A stretch of 38,607 nucleotides of DNA, taken from the NCBI GenBank assembly GCA_964598255.1, contig CAZRBA010000040.1, positions 1-38,607 of the forward strand, in the 5' to 3' direction. Shown in pieces: positions 8,068 to 17,114 of the stretch. This DNA is from Caldithrix sp964598255 (GTDB lineage: Bacteria > Calditrichota > Calditrichia > Calditrichales > Calditrichaceae). Below the pieces are notes generated by a model. The model was not told the origin of the DNA. It did not search any database and saw nothing but the letters and a program-made list of their open reading frames with translations. The position numbers and the translations under genes are program-made. Within the stretch, counting starts at the first letter, position 1; the number at the start of each line of letters is the position of its first letter.

Positions 8068-11000
8068 TTACTTTTGCAAGATTATTTTTTGATCGGCTCT
8101 GAATTTTTTACCCTGCAAATGAATAAAATAGATTCCGCTGGCCACCGGCAAACCGCCAGTATTGGTTCCGTCCCATTTAAATGTATAATAACCCGCATCA
8201 AAAAGACGATTATCGCTTAGCGTTTTAATACGCCTACCGCGAATATCATAAACGGTAACGGTTAACCAATCCGCATCAGGGAGATCAACCTGAATTTTTG
8301 TAGTACTGTTAAACGGATTGGGATAATTGGGATGCATCCTGAATTGGTGGGGCAAAAGGCGCAAAGCTGCCAACTGCGCATTAAGAAAATTTTTCTTGCC
8401 CACTAACAATTGTAATGTTGCATGGTCATGGTATAAGGTTACGGGGAATTCACGATAACGAACGCCCCGTTGAGGCGCAATAAGGCACCAATCATAGTCT
8501 TGCGGTAACGAATCGTTAAGAACTGTTAAACAAATCGGCCTTCCCGTATTGGCTTTAATCGTCACATCAAACCGGTATCCTTCTTGACCTTCCGGTCTAA
8601 AATCGGCGGTCAGTTTTTGGCCCTTGTTTCCTTTTCGCGTAAAATACAGAGAAACATAGGTTCCGATTACCGGAGGCTCGGGAATATCCGAAATTCTGTT
8701 TTCTGCCTGCGTCTTCGGAAGGATGCCCGCAAAATTGATGGCGTCGTAATAATTACCGCTTCGGGCTGTCAGTTGTAATCCCCGAATATGAATTGCCCGA
8801 GCAAGCGGCTTGGCCATTACCGATGAGGCAGAGGCAGGAGGCACTTTTAAGGTTAATGCATACGGAGCCTTTACCGCATAGCCCTTAAAGGGTTCCAAAT
8901 TGCTAGCCATTTCCCAAGCCGAACCGTTAAAATAAAACAGGGTCAAATCATTTTGTCCGCTTACTGTTTGCCAATTCACCGGAAAAGCAAACGGGTCGCC
9001 GATCATATTCCAGCCCTTGGAAAGGTGCAATTCAAAAGGTTGCCCGGACGAAACGGAAATAGCATTGCGCACACTCAGGTTTACACTGTCTGCGGTAACC
9101 AAATACACCGCCTTGCCCACAGATAATTCCGTTTTCATTTCACTCAGTTCAATAAATTCTTTACGCACGGCATCCCAATCAAAAAAACGGTATTTTGCCG
9201 GATCATAAGCGCCAAGTTCGTCACCGAACAAATCTTTTAATGTCTGTCCGTTTGTGTTTACGGGCAAAGAAATCATATAATATTTTTGCGGTAAAATTCG
9301 ATAGGGTAAATTTGTCTTAGGCACACGCACATTCACCGTTAAGGGATGTTGTGCCCCCTTCTGCGGATATTCGGTAACGCTTCCTCCGTGGTACACTTTA
9401 AAATACAAAGCCAAACCACGCATTGTTACCCGATCGGAATCGATATCGGCCTGCCATAAACGATCCGCTGCCTTTTTCATCACCAATTGGCTAAAAGCTG
9501 TTTCGCCGCCTTGTTTAAAAAACGCTTCTGCACGATTGATGGTGGTATTATCATCATAGGCTTGAATTGAAACGGCAAATCTCTTTCCGGCAACGGCTTG
9601 CAAGGTATCGAATGAAGGAACTATTGTGGCCGGGGTAGGATCGATTTCACCTTCACCGTTTAAAATCAGAATTAACGGACTGTTTCCGTCGTTGCTAAAA
9701 ATTGCCAAACGGGCCGAACAATTGCCCACTTGTTGCGGTTTAAACTGCAAACGGAACGTTTTTAATGTGTCATCTGCGGCAATTTGAACTCCCTGCGGTG
9801 GATTGATTAAAGCAAAGTCCGCCGTTTGCTCCCCCGTTAATTCCAAACTATCGATGCGTAACGGCGCGTTACCAACATTCGTCAAATAACAAGTTCTAAT
9901 TTTGTTTTCATTCACAAAAACCGCGCCGAAATCGACACTGTCTTTTAAATCGCTAATTAGCAAAGGCGCACTGGCCGAAGCAAGCGCAATTCCGGATAAA
10001 GATACTTGCACAACCCGGTGTTTAAGATCTAACGAATAAAGTTCGAGCCGGGCAGAATGTACTCCCAGAGCATGCGGTACGTATTCTACCGGTATGTTCA
10101 AAACGGTATCCGTGGGTTGAAGGGTAAAATTAAGCCCGGAAACATCCAACTGAAATTGTGCGGCATCCGCTCCGGTAATACGCAGCGAATCAATCGTTAA
10201 CGGTACCCGGCTATCATTGTGAATGGCCAGTGATTTTTTATTAATGCTGTGAATGGCATGTTTACCAAAATCCAACGTCAAAGGTGCCTGTAAAAACGCC
10301 GTATCGGCAACAGCGCTAAGGGGAATGGAAATCTCTTTTTGGTAAGGATCGTTCCATTGAATTTTTAATTGCGAGGCAAATGTTCCGTTTTCTTGCGGAC
10401 TAAAGGTGACGGGTATGACCAATGAATCGTGCACCGCCACACTAAGGGGCAAAGAAAAAGTAGGGATATGAAAAGCATGTTCCGGATCGTTGACAATTTG
10501 CACAGAAGTGATTTCCGCAGGAGCTGATCCCTGGCTGACGATGACAATTTTTGCCGTTGGTTTACGGTAGGCAGAAACTGCGCCAAAATTCAGAGAATCG
10601 GTTAAAACATGTAAAACCGGTGCTACGGCATTGGCTTTAACGGTTAACTGACGTGGATTGACAAACGGATCGTTGGAATAAAAGCGAAGCTGCGCACTTT
10701 GTACGCCGGTTGCTTTGGGATTAAACCGAATGGTAAAATTTAATGTATCCGTTTGCGGACGAATTTTTTGCGGAAACTGCAATTGTGGAAAATGCAAATC
10801 TTCGCCGTTCATCAGGCTGATTTGAATGGAATCGATTTGCAAATTGCTGTCGCCACGATTGACAATTTTAACCTGTCTGGTCGCTTCATTAAAAATAATG
10901 GTCGGCGGGAAATTAACCGTATCGGGCAAAATAACCATCTCGGCCGCCTTAACCTTTGCCTGCAGCGGAACCCGAAGCGAATCGAAACGGGGATCGTCGC

Positions 11001-13239
11001 TAACGATGTTCAATTGTGCTTTTAACATACCGCTGCGCACCGGAGCGCAATGTAAAAGAATATGTAACGAATCGTTTTGCGGTTGTACGCTGTATTTTCC
11101 TTCCTGTATTTGCCACCGGAAAGAAGGGGCATCCTGACCGGTTAAATCAATCCGCTTAATGTGCAAAGTCACATTGCCCGAGTTGCGAACGGTTAATTTT
11201 AATACCGTATCGACTGGTGCGATTAATGTTTGAAAATCGATTTGCTTTGGTTGCGCATGAATGTAAGCCGCCGTGGCCGTGGCCAAAAGCGGAATGAGAC
11301 GAACAGGCTTAAACGGATCGGTACTAACCAAACGCAGCGTATCGCTAAAATTACCGCTGGTATCGGCTTCAAAATAAATGGGCAAAGGTACATGATTTGC
11401 TCCGCCTTCCAAATGTAAAGGCGGTGAAGTTTGTAAAGAAAAAACCGGATTTTTGTGCAACAGTTCAAGCGAATCTATGGTGAGCGGAGCATTCCCCGGA
11501 TTGCTTAGCAGCAAAGTAAAAATAGAATCTCTAAATACACGTACCGAATCAAATTGCGCTTGCAATGGATAAACCTGTAAGATCGGGGCCAAACCGCTTC
11601 CCTGCACCGTAACGGAAACAGGGGATTCGTCAGGATCGTTACAAAAAATTTTGACCGCGCTTTGATAATCGGCAATGGTGTCCGGAGCAAAATAGACGGT
11701 GAGAAAAATTACCGTATCGCTTTGCGGCGCCAGCTTTTGTGCGGAAAGACGGTAACCAAACGCGGGAGAAAGCGTTTGAACCGAATCGATACGCAAAGTA
11801 TCGGTACCGGAATTAAATATTTTTACTTGCAGCGAATCGGAACTTCCCACAGGGGTAGGATCGAAAGTTAATTCGGAAGGCAGTACCAAAATATCGGCCA
11901 CAACCCCGCGACCTTCTAATTCTACGCGACGGTTTTCTACGGAACTGGTGATATTTAACCGGGCTTCAAATGGTACCAAGCGAGCGCTTGCCGGTTTAAA
12001 TGTCAGCGGAACGCGCAAGCTGTCGGCCATGGGTATGGTAGCAGGCAATGCAAGCGATTCAATACGAAATTGAGCGGCATCGTCGCCGGAAAGAGCAAGC
12101 GCATCAACCGTTAAGCTTTCATCGGCATAATTTTTCAAGAGTACCGAACTCATCAGCGAATCACCAAGACTCACGTCGCCAAACTGCAATGTATCGGGTT
12201 GGACAAAAAGCGGTCGATACCATTTTCGTGCCAACGGACCGCCGTAAGCCCCCATATCATTCCGTACGCTTCCCAAAGAAGGCGGAAAGTAGATATCGTT
12301 TTGGTCATCGCTCGGGTCTCCGGCATCAATAGCCGGAGATGAAGCACTCAAATTGAAACGCGTAGAAACGTTGTCAAATTGAGGATCAACCATTAAATTG
12401 GTACTGCCGAAATCCTGATCTTGCACATCCGAATAGGTAACCGTGGTCGTACCCGATGCGTTGTAAATTTGATTTAAAGCATTATTAAAATACACAATAG
12501 AATTGCTGATAGCGACTGTTGCGCCAACTCCCACAATGCCTTCTTTTTGATTGTAGGCAATAACCGTGTTTAAAGCCGTAAGGGCATCGTCGGTGGCTGC
12601 AAGCAAAACACCTTCATTGACATTATGGGCCACAACGGAATTTTTAAGAGTAAGGCTGCCTTGATTGGTGTGCAAGCCATTGTCCTGGTTATTAGTAACG
12701 GTACAAGCAATTAACGTTGCATCCCCGTCTTTAATCACATTAATTCCGTAATTTTGGTTAAATTGAACAAAGGAATGGGTAAGCTGCAACGAAGCGTTGT
12801 TAATTAGGATGCCGGTAGCTGCGTTGTTTTTAACTGCTAATTGCGAAAACTCAAGGCTGCAATTGTAAACTTTAAGGGCATAGCTACCAGAAGCGTCGCT
12901 AATACGGGTGTAGGCAAGAACGCACTGCGAAGAGGCACTGTTAAAATAGATGCCTTTCCAACCCGAGGTATTGCTTGCCGATGCTTTAAAAATGATAGAA
13001 TCGGTTGCCGTGCCCTGGGCATCTAAATTCCCGGTAATTTCAAACGAATAATTGCCGGTAAATTCAATGGTGGTACCCGGCTCGATCGTTAATTGCAAAA
13101 CCGTAATATCACCGACAACCTGATAGGGGCTACCTGCCTGATTCCAGGTTTCACTGTCAATTACTCCCGAAACCTGGGTTTGTGCCTGCAGACCCGCGAT
13201 TAAAAAAAGGATTAAAAGAAGCGTTAACGATTTGTGCAT
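8068..13239 (-). CDS. Giant secreted T9SS cargo protein: beta-helix plus HYDIN-type repeats
   Basis: 1723 residues from ATG 13239; a TTG at 13248 adds three residues and cannot be excluded. A signal peptide (KSLTLLLILFLIAGLQAQ) is followed by a right-handed parallel beta-helix (about 45-335, with repeated NNxGxxxN-type rungs and SSPAIDAGDP at its end). Next come about eight repeats of roughly 100 residues of the choice-of-anchor D/HYDIN-like Ig fold (about 345-1185), each with a core like LxFGxVxxG then NxGxxPLxIDSL. A further Ig-like region follows, and finally a T9SS type A sorting domain (last about 90 residues: NYPNPFNSTTKI, YDIRGRRIKTL, GIYFIHLQGKK, KIILQK). It should be exported by the Sec system and then T9SS to the surface. 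The ligand or polymer contacted is unknown. Confidence 0.9.
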   Translation of the reverse strand: MHKSLTLLLILFLIAGLQAQTQVSGVIDSETWNQAGSPYQVVGDITVLQLTIEPGTTIEFTGNYSFEITGNLDAQGTATDSIIFKASASNTSGWKGIYFNSASSQCVLAYTRISDASGSYALKVYNCSLEFSQLAVKNNAATGILINNASLQLTHSFVQFNQNYGINVIKDGDATLIACTVTNNQDNGLHTNQGSLTLKNSVVAHNVNEGVLLAATDDALTALNTVIAYNQKEGIVGVGATVAISNSIVYFNNALNQIYNASGTTTVTYSDVQDQDFGSTNLMVDPQFDNVSTRFNLSASSPAIDAGDPSDDQNDIYFPPSLGSVRNDMGAYGGPLARKWYRPLFVQPDTLQFGDVSLGDSLMSSVLLKNYADESLTVDALALSGDDAAQFRIESLALPATIPMADSLRVPLTFKPASARLVPFEARLNITSSVENRRVELEGRGVVADILVLPSELTFDPTPVGSSDSLQVKIFNSGTDTLRIDSVQTLSPAFGYRLSAQKLAPQSDTVIFLTVYFAPDTIADYQSAVKIFCNDPDESPVSVTVQGSGLAPILQVYPLQAQFDSVRVFRDSIFTLLLSNPGNAPLTIDSLELLHKNPVFSLQTSPPLHLEGGANHVPLPIYFEADTSGNFSDTLRLVSTDPFKPVRLIPLLATATAAYIHAQPKQIDFQTLIAPVDTVLKLTVRNSGNVTLHIKRIDLTGQDAPSFRWQIQEGKYSVQPQNDSLHILLHCAPVRSGMLKAQLNIVSDDPRFDSLRVPLQAKVKAAEMVILPDTVNFPPTIIFNEATRQVKIVNRGDSNLQIDSIQISLMNGEDLHFPQLQFPQKIRPQTDTLNFTIRFNPKATGVQSAQLRFYSNDPFVNPRQLTVKANAVAPVLHVLTDSLNFGAVSAYRKPTAKIVIVSQGSAPAEITSVQIVNDPEHAFHIPTFSLPLSVAVHDSLVIPVTFSPQENGTFASQLKIQWNDPYQKEISIPLSAVADTAFLQAPLTLDFGKHAIHSINKKSLAIHNDSRVPLTIDSLRITGADAAQFQLDVSGLNFTLQPTDTVLNIPVEYVPHALGVHSARLELYSLDLKHRVVQVSLSGIALASASAPLLISDLKDSVDFGAVFVNENKIRTCYLTNVGNAPLRIDSLELTGEQTADFALINPPQGVQIAADDTLKTFRLQFKPQQVGNCSARLAIFSNDGNSPLILILNGEGEIDPTPATIVPSFDTLQAVAGKRFAVSIQAYDDNTTINRAEAFFKQGGETAFSQLVMKKAADRLWQADIDSDRVTMRGLALYFKVYHGGSVTEYPQKGAQHPLTVNVRVPKTNLPYRILPQKYYMISLPVNTNGQTLKDLFGDELGAYDPAKYRFFDWDAVRKEFIELSEMKTELSVGKAVYLVTADSVNLSVRNAISVSSGQPFELHLSKGWNMIGDPFAFPVNWQTVSGQNDLTLFYFNGSAWEMASNLEPFKGYAVKAPYALTLKVPPASASSVMAKPLARAIHIRGLQLTARSGNYYDAINFAGILPKTQAENRISDIPEPPVIGTYVSLYFTRKGNKGQKLTADFRPEGQEGYRFDVTIKANTGRPICLTVLNDSLPQDYDWCLIAPQRGVRYREFPVTLYHDHATLQLLVGKKNFLNAQLAALRLLPHQFRMHPNYPNPFNSTTKIQVDLPDADWLTVTVYDIRGRRIKTLSDNRLFDAGYYTFKWDGTNTGGLPVASGIYFIHLQGKKFRADQKIILQK

Positions 13240-13336
13240 AGGGCTCAATCTACATTAGGTTTAACGTTTTTGCGCATTGTTTGTACCGGACACAACTATG
13301 ACGCGGTAATTTACCTTATTGCTCCCGTTACATTAA

Positions 13337-13891
13337 TTAGCGGACACCCTCCGGCCATTGAGGCGGTAATGGCAACAGCGTTTTTTTCTTGGCAGTTTGT
13401 TTTTGCGATCCTAAAAGTATGGCCGTGGTTGCCGCTGCGGTTCCGCCAATACCAATCCAAAAATATTTATTTTTGAAAAACGATGAATGTTTTTTGGATA
13501 CATGACTTATTCGGGCTAGCCGTTTTTGCTTTTCCGCTTTTACCAACGCAACAAAATTCGGCGGATAATCCCGTTCCGAAGGATTGAAGTCCGGCTGCAA
13601 ATCCAAAATTTTATTAATGATTTTACGCGCTCCGTCTTCGTCGAGCATGGCACGCCGGATTTCGGCTAATAAAATCAAAGCTTGTAGTTGCTGATCTGAG
13701 GATAAATTCTTTTTTTTGAGCAAAGTTAACAACCGGTTTTGGGCCTGTTCAAATTGCCCGTTTGCGTAAAGTGTTTTTGCCTGTTCTACAGAAAGTTTTT
13801 CCTGCGCTTTGTTTTGCGCTAATAATGTGCCATTTTCTATAAAAACGATAAACAAAACGATGGCGGTAAAATAAAAGCAATTTTTACACAT
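13337..13891 (-). CDS. Exported TPR-like small protein with C-terminal membrane helix
   Basis: 184 residues. The N-terminus is a signal peptide or anchor (FTAIVLFIVFIENGTLLAQN). The middle has two helix-turn-helix units of TPR type (SVEQAKTLYANGQFEQAQNRL and QALILLAEIRRAMLDEDGARK, with the ILDLQPDFNP ending common to such repeats). A hydrophobic helix near the C-terminus (YFWIGIGGTAAATTAILLG) is followed by a basic, Pro-rich tail ending PQWPEGVR. I do not recognise a named family. It lies 97 bases upstream of the giant T9SS cargo gene on the same strand, so the two may form one unit. No strong ribosome site precedes the ATG. Topology would put the TPR in the periplasm. Confidence 0.7.
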   Translation of the reverse strand: MCKNCFYFTAIVLFIVFIENGTLLAQNKAQEKLSVEQAKTLYANGQFEQAQNRLLTLLKKKNLSSDQQLQALILLAEIRRAMLDEDGARKIINKILDLQPDFNPSERDYPPNFVALVKAEKQKRLARISHVSKKHSSFFKNKYFWIGIGGTAAATTAILLGSQKQTAKKKTLLPLPPQWPEGVR

Positions 13892-14198
13892 GCGACCACA
13901 CTTGCTGGTTAATCCACTCGGATTTTAATTTAAAAAATAATTGATTAGTATGTTAGTGTATCTTAAAAAAAATTGCAAAAAAAATTAAGAAAAAATGGAA
14001 AGGATTGTTCATTTGGGTTCGATCTGCAAATTTTTACCTAAAATATGGTAAAAAAAACGAATGATCTTTGTACACCACTCGGACCGAAAGAATTTTTTGA
14101 CTGCCTTTTTAGGTACTGCCAAATAAAAAGCGGTGGGTATTTTCGGTCAATAAGAATACTCCACCGCCATCTATGTTCATTATGGGGGAAAGGGAAGT
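13892..14198. other. Intergenic region, AT-rich
   Basis: 307 bases between the hydrogenase operon's end and the TPR-like gene, both on the minus strand. It contains the hydrogenase operon terminator (14121-14168) and an A/T-rich tract at about 13925-14060 that probably carries the promoter of the downstream minus-strand genes, though I cannot assign -10/-35 boxes with confidence. No credible short ORF with a ribosome site was found. Confidence 0.6.
14121..14168 (-). terminator. Rho-independent terminator of the hydrogenase operon
   Basis: On the minus strand GCGGTGG (14167-14161) pairs with CCACCGC (14136-14130), extended by GTATT/AATAC after a one-base bulge. The loop is about 13 bases and is followed by TTTTTATTT. 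It lies 31 bases past the stop of the receiver-only regulator gene. Confidence 0.85.
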
Positions 14199-14585
14199 TC
14201 ACATACCTAATTGTGCTTTGACCACCTCAATCAGGCGATCAGGAGCTACCGGTTTTTCCAAAAAAACTTCCACCGGTAAAAAATCTTCGTCCTTATCTTT
14301 GTCAAAATGGAAGCCCGTCTCCTGCCCCACAGCCGTTAACATGACAATGGGAATAGTTCGAAGCCGATCGTTCTGCCTAATTTGATAGGCCACGTGGAAT
14401 CCTTCATCCTGAGTGCCCATCATAACATCCAGCAAAATAAGATCCGGCTGCTCTTTTTGAGCTCGTTCCAAACCGCTTACCCCGTCCTGTGCATCAACAA
14501 CATCAAATCCGGCACCCTCCAGCGTAATGCGCATGGCTTCCACCAAATCGATGTCGTCATCAATGATCAAAATTTTTTTTGGCAT
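14199..14585 (-). CDS. Receiver-only response regulator in hydrogenase operon
   Basis: 128 residues forming a single CheY-like receiver domain: DDD at 9-11, phospho-acceptor D53 in LILLDVMMG, T84 and K111 (LEKPV). There is no output domain. An acidic, Lys/Asp-rich insertion (FDKDKDEDFLP, about 94-104) lies between beta-4 and beta-5. The ATG sits inside the 3' end of the maturation protease gene (26-bp overlap) and is preceded by a very strong GAGGAGG ribosome site, so it is a genuine operon member. It may act by protein-protein contact in a phosphorelay; the hybrid kinase at 5209-8031 is one possible partner by proximity only. Confidence 0.9.
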   Translation of the reverse strand: MPKKILIIDDDIDLVEAMRITLEGAGFDVVDAQDGVSGLERAQKEQPDLILLDVMMGTQDEGFHVAYQIRQNDRLRTIPIVMLTAVGQETGFHFDKDKDEDFLPVEVFLEKPVAPDRLIEVVKAQLGM

Positions 14586-15030
14586 AATATTCTGCCTCCT
14601 CTATTATCAAATCCAAAATTTGCGGAATGGCCTGTTCTACCTGCGGCGATAATCTTTGCCCGAATTCGATAGTGGCCGGCTGCACCCCGATTAACGAGGT
14701 GGGTGCCAATTTTCCGAGACTTTCGGCCATGTTGTAAATTTCGGCAAAACTAAAGCCGTGCAGCGAAACCATGGAATCTACGGTTTTTAAAATATTCTTA
14801 TTTAAACGAAAACATTTTACGATACCAGGCGCTAAGCCCATGTTCGCACAATCGACTACAATATTGGGCTGGCCACCAATGAGATATTCCAAAACAGAAA
14901 AAGCATCGGCTCCGGCTTCTATCAAATTAAATGAACCGTCGTTGTATTTTTTACCAAACTCATTCAACACAATGGGACCAATGCCGTCGTCACCGCGTAA
15001 CCGATTGCCTAATCCGATCAAATTAATCAT
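14560..15030 (-). CDS. [NiFe] hydrogenase maturation protease (HyaD/HybD/HycI family)
   Basis: 156 residues, the normal length. These endopeptidases remove the C-terminal extension of the large subunit once nickel is inserted. The N-terminal signature GLGNRLRGDDGIGP is present, and the three metal ligands known from HybD (acidic residue, Asp, His) align with D15, D60 (IVVDCANMG) and H91 (SLHGFSF). It begins 3 bases after the stop of the large-subunit gene, which carries a cleavable tail, so substrate and protease are made together. Its 3' end overlaps the receiver-only regulator gene by 26 bp. Confidence 0.93.
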   Translation of the reverse strand: MINLIGLGNRLRGDDGIGPIVLNEFGKKYNDGSFNLIEAGADAFSVLEYLIGGQPNIVVDCANMGLAPGIVKCFRLNKNILKTVDSMVSLHGFSFAEIYNMAESLGKLAPTSLIGVQPATIEFGQRLSPQVEQAIPQILDLIIEEAEYYAKKNFDH

Positions 15031-15033
15031 AAC

Positions 15034-16338
15034 CTACTCTTCAAATTGCACATCTAACATGTGTACCGAACACGAAATACACGGATCGTAGGCGCGTACC
15101 AGCATTTCCAGCTTTTTAGTGATTTCCTGCTTGGATTCATGAATGATTTCAGGAACCAGTTTACGCATATCATCATCGATATTAGCCAAATTCTGACCGG
15201 TCGGAATAATGCAATTGGCATGTTCGATTTGACCTTTACGGTTATATGTATAATCATGAAACAAAATGCCGCGCGGCACTTCGGTTGCCGCAATGCCTCG
15301 CCCGTAACGAGTTGGCTCCTGATTGGGCTTTTCGTTTTTAATACCCCTTTGCAAAAGCACATCCAGCAGTTCGATGCTATCTTCGATACAATGAACAACT
15401 TCTACCATTTGAGCCACGGTATTCATATAAGGATTGTAGTTGGGGGCCTGCAGCCCAAGCTTGGCAGCTACTTCTTTGGCCTTGGGGCGTAACAATTCGT
15501 AGCTATTATTAAATCGGGCCAAGGCGCCAACCATATATGAGCTACGATTGAATTTGGTATGTTTGCTCGTAGAATGCGCTACGATAAACTCATTGGTTAC
15601 CGACTCATATTCTTCCACCGGAAACAATCCCGCATCCGATGAACAAATCAAGCCGTCATAAAAGGCATATTCTTTGTCGTTATAAAGACTAATGTATTCG
15701 GTTTCTCTGTAAAATTCGGGAATTTGATCGGCCAAAGTGGCCAAAATATCAATGGCAAACATGGCGTCTTTCATGCCTTCGTTTGCCAGCTTATCCCTTA
15801 AATATGTCAAATCTTTTTCCGATGGCAATTTGGTAAAACCGCCGGGCACAATACTGATGGGATGAACGGCTCGACCACTAATCAACGCCCCGATTTCATT
15901 AGCCAAATGCTTTAAGCGTAAAGCGGCTTGAACCACATCTTTATGTGTATGAACCAGAGGAAATACCGAACCCACATTCAAAAAATCGGGCGCAGCCAAA
16001 AACAAAGCATGCAATACGTTACTCTGAAAAGTAGCCCCGTGCACCAAAATTTTCCGCAAAATTACGGTTTGTTCCGAAACTTCCAAACCCAATGCTGCCT
16101 CGGTAGCTTTCAGAGACGTCATTTGATGGCCCAAAGAACAAATACCGCAAATGCGAGAGGTGATAATTGCGGCTTCATGAAAATTTCTGCCTTTGAGCAT
16201 GGCTTCAAAAAAACGAGGTGGCTCCACAATATTTAAATAGGCACGTTTCAACACACCGTTTTTTACATCGACGACGATATTTCCGTGTCCTTCAACGCGA
16301 GTAATATGGTGCACGTTTATGGATAAATCTCTGCTCAT
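15034..16338 (-). CDS. hydA: Group 3b-type [NiFe] hydrogenase large (alpha) subunit
   Basis: 434 residues. It carries the Ni-Fe active site: the N-terminal motif RICGICSLGHQ gives C64 and C67, and the C-terminal motif DPCISCSVH gives C420 and C423, followed by H426. The eight residues after the His (MLDVQFEE) are the extension expected to be cleaved by the protease encoded next. No signal peptide is present, so the enzyme is cytoplasmic. The gene set (beta, gamma, delta, alpha) matches the NAD(P)-linked sulfhydrogenase/group 3b arrangement, which interconverts H2 and NAD(P)H and can reduce polysulfide in some members. Its ATG overlaps the small-subunit stop by 4 bp (ATGA). The group 3b call is from gene order and motifs, not phylogeny. 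Confidence 0.93.
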   Translation of the reverse strand: MSRDLSINVHHITRVEGHGNIVVDVKNGVLKRAYLNIVEPPRFFEAMLKGRNFHEAAIITSRICGICSLGHQMTSLKATEAALGLEVSEQTVILRKILVHGATFQSNVLHALFLAAPDFLNVGSVFPLVHTHKDVVQAALRLKHLANEIGALISGRAVHPISIVPGGFTKLPSEKDLTYLRDKLANEGMKDAMFAIDILATLADQIPEFYRETEYISLYNDKEYAFYDGLICSSDAGLFPVEEYESVTNEFIVAHSTSKHTKFNRSSYMVGALARFNNSYELLRPKAKEVAAKLGLQAPNYNPYMNTVAQMVEVVHCIEDSIELLDVLLQRGIKNEKPNQEPTRYGRGIAATEVPRGILFHDYTYNRKGQIEHANCIIPTGQNLANIDDDMRKLVPEIIHESKQEITKKLEMLVRAYDPCISCSVHMLDVQFEE

Positions 16339-17114
16339 TGTTTCCCCCAGTTCAATTCTTTTTCGAACTCATTGGTATTGAACAAATTCATGCGCTTAAT
16401 GGCCTCTTCCACAGAGAACCCATGTTGTTTCAGCATTTCAATCGCACCGTTTTTGTTGATATTGGAAACCGGCCCTCGACAACCGGTACAGTACTGGCCA
16501 TTGGAAGGGCAAATAGCATCGCACCCGGCACGCGTAATGGGCCCTAAGCAAAACATGCCTTTTTCCAGAACGCATTCGTTTTCTTTTAGTTTACATTCCA
16601 CGCAAACCGCATAATCTTTAATTTCCGGTGTCCGCCCCAAAACAAGTGATTTGAAAACATGCAAGTATTCGGGCGGGCTCATGGGGCAACCGCGCACTTC
16701 GTAATCGACCTTAACAAAAGCGCGTACCGGTAAAGCAGGCATGGACGGAAACAAATATTTATCTTTACCGTAAACGGTTTCCTGAACCTGATCCAGCGGA
16801 AAATTGTTTTTCATCGCATTAATGCCGCCGCTAACGGCGCATTGGCCCAAAGCCACTAAAATTTTAGACCTTCGGCGAATATCGTAAATACGTTCCACAC
16901 AGGTGGGAGTGGTAATGCTTCCTTCAATAAAGGCGATATCGTATTCATCCGCTTTATCATCCATGGCCTCGCGAAATTCGACAATATCCACCAGTTCCAA
17001 AAAGTCGAGCAATTCGTTTTCGAAATTTAATTTATTCAGTTGACAGCCTTCACAACTGGTAAAATCGAAAAAAGCGACTTTGGGTTTTTGCTTTTTTTGC
17101 TTTCGGGCGCTCAT
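16335..17114 (-). CDS. hydD: Group 3b-type [NiFe] hydrogenase small (delta) subunit
   Basis: 259 residues. The proximal [4Fe-4S] ligands are visible in TSCEGCQLNKLNF (C21, C24), GQCAVSGG and YEVRGCPMSPPEY. A Cys-rich C-terminal half (CVECKLKENEC, FCLGPITRAGCDAICP, YCTGCRGP) supplies further clusters, as in group 3 small subunits. There is no Tat signal, consistent with a cytosolic enzyme. The start is MSARKQKKQK; the ATG overlaps the gamma-subunit stop by 4 bp, and the 3' end overlaps hydA by 4 bp. It passes electrons between the Ni-Fe site in HydA and the flavin/iron-sulfur subunits HydG and HydB. Confidence 0.93.
   Translation of the reverse strand: MSARKQKKQKPKVAFFDFTSCEGCQLNKLNFENELLDFLELVDIVEFREAMDDKADEYDIAFIEGSITTPTCVERIYDIRRRSKILVALGQCAVSGGINAMKNNFPLDQVQETVYGKDKYLFPSMPALPVRAFVKVDYEVRGCPMSPPEYLHVFKSLVLGRTPEIKDYAVCVECKLKENECVLEKGMFCLGPITRAGCDAICPSNGQYCTGCRGPVSNINKNGAIEMLKQHGFSVEEAIKRMNLFNTNEFEKELNWGKQ

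Noticed and set aside
8068..13239. Possible tandem DNA repeat behind the HYDIN-type domains
   Set aside because: The repeats are similar at the protein-fold level only; no long near-identical DNA copies are visible, so this is old domain duplication.
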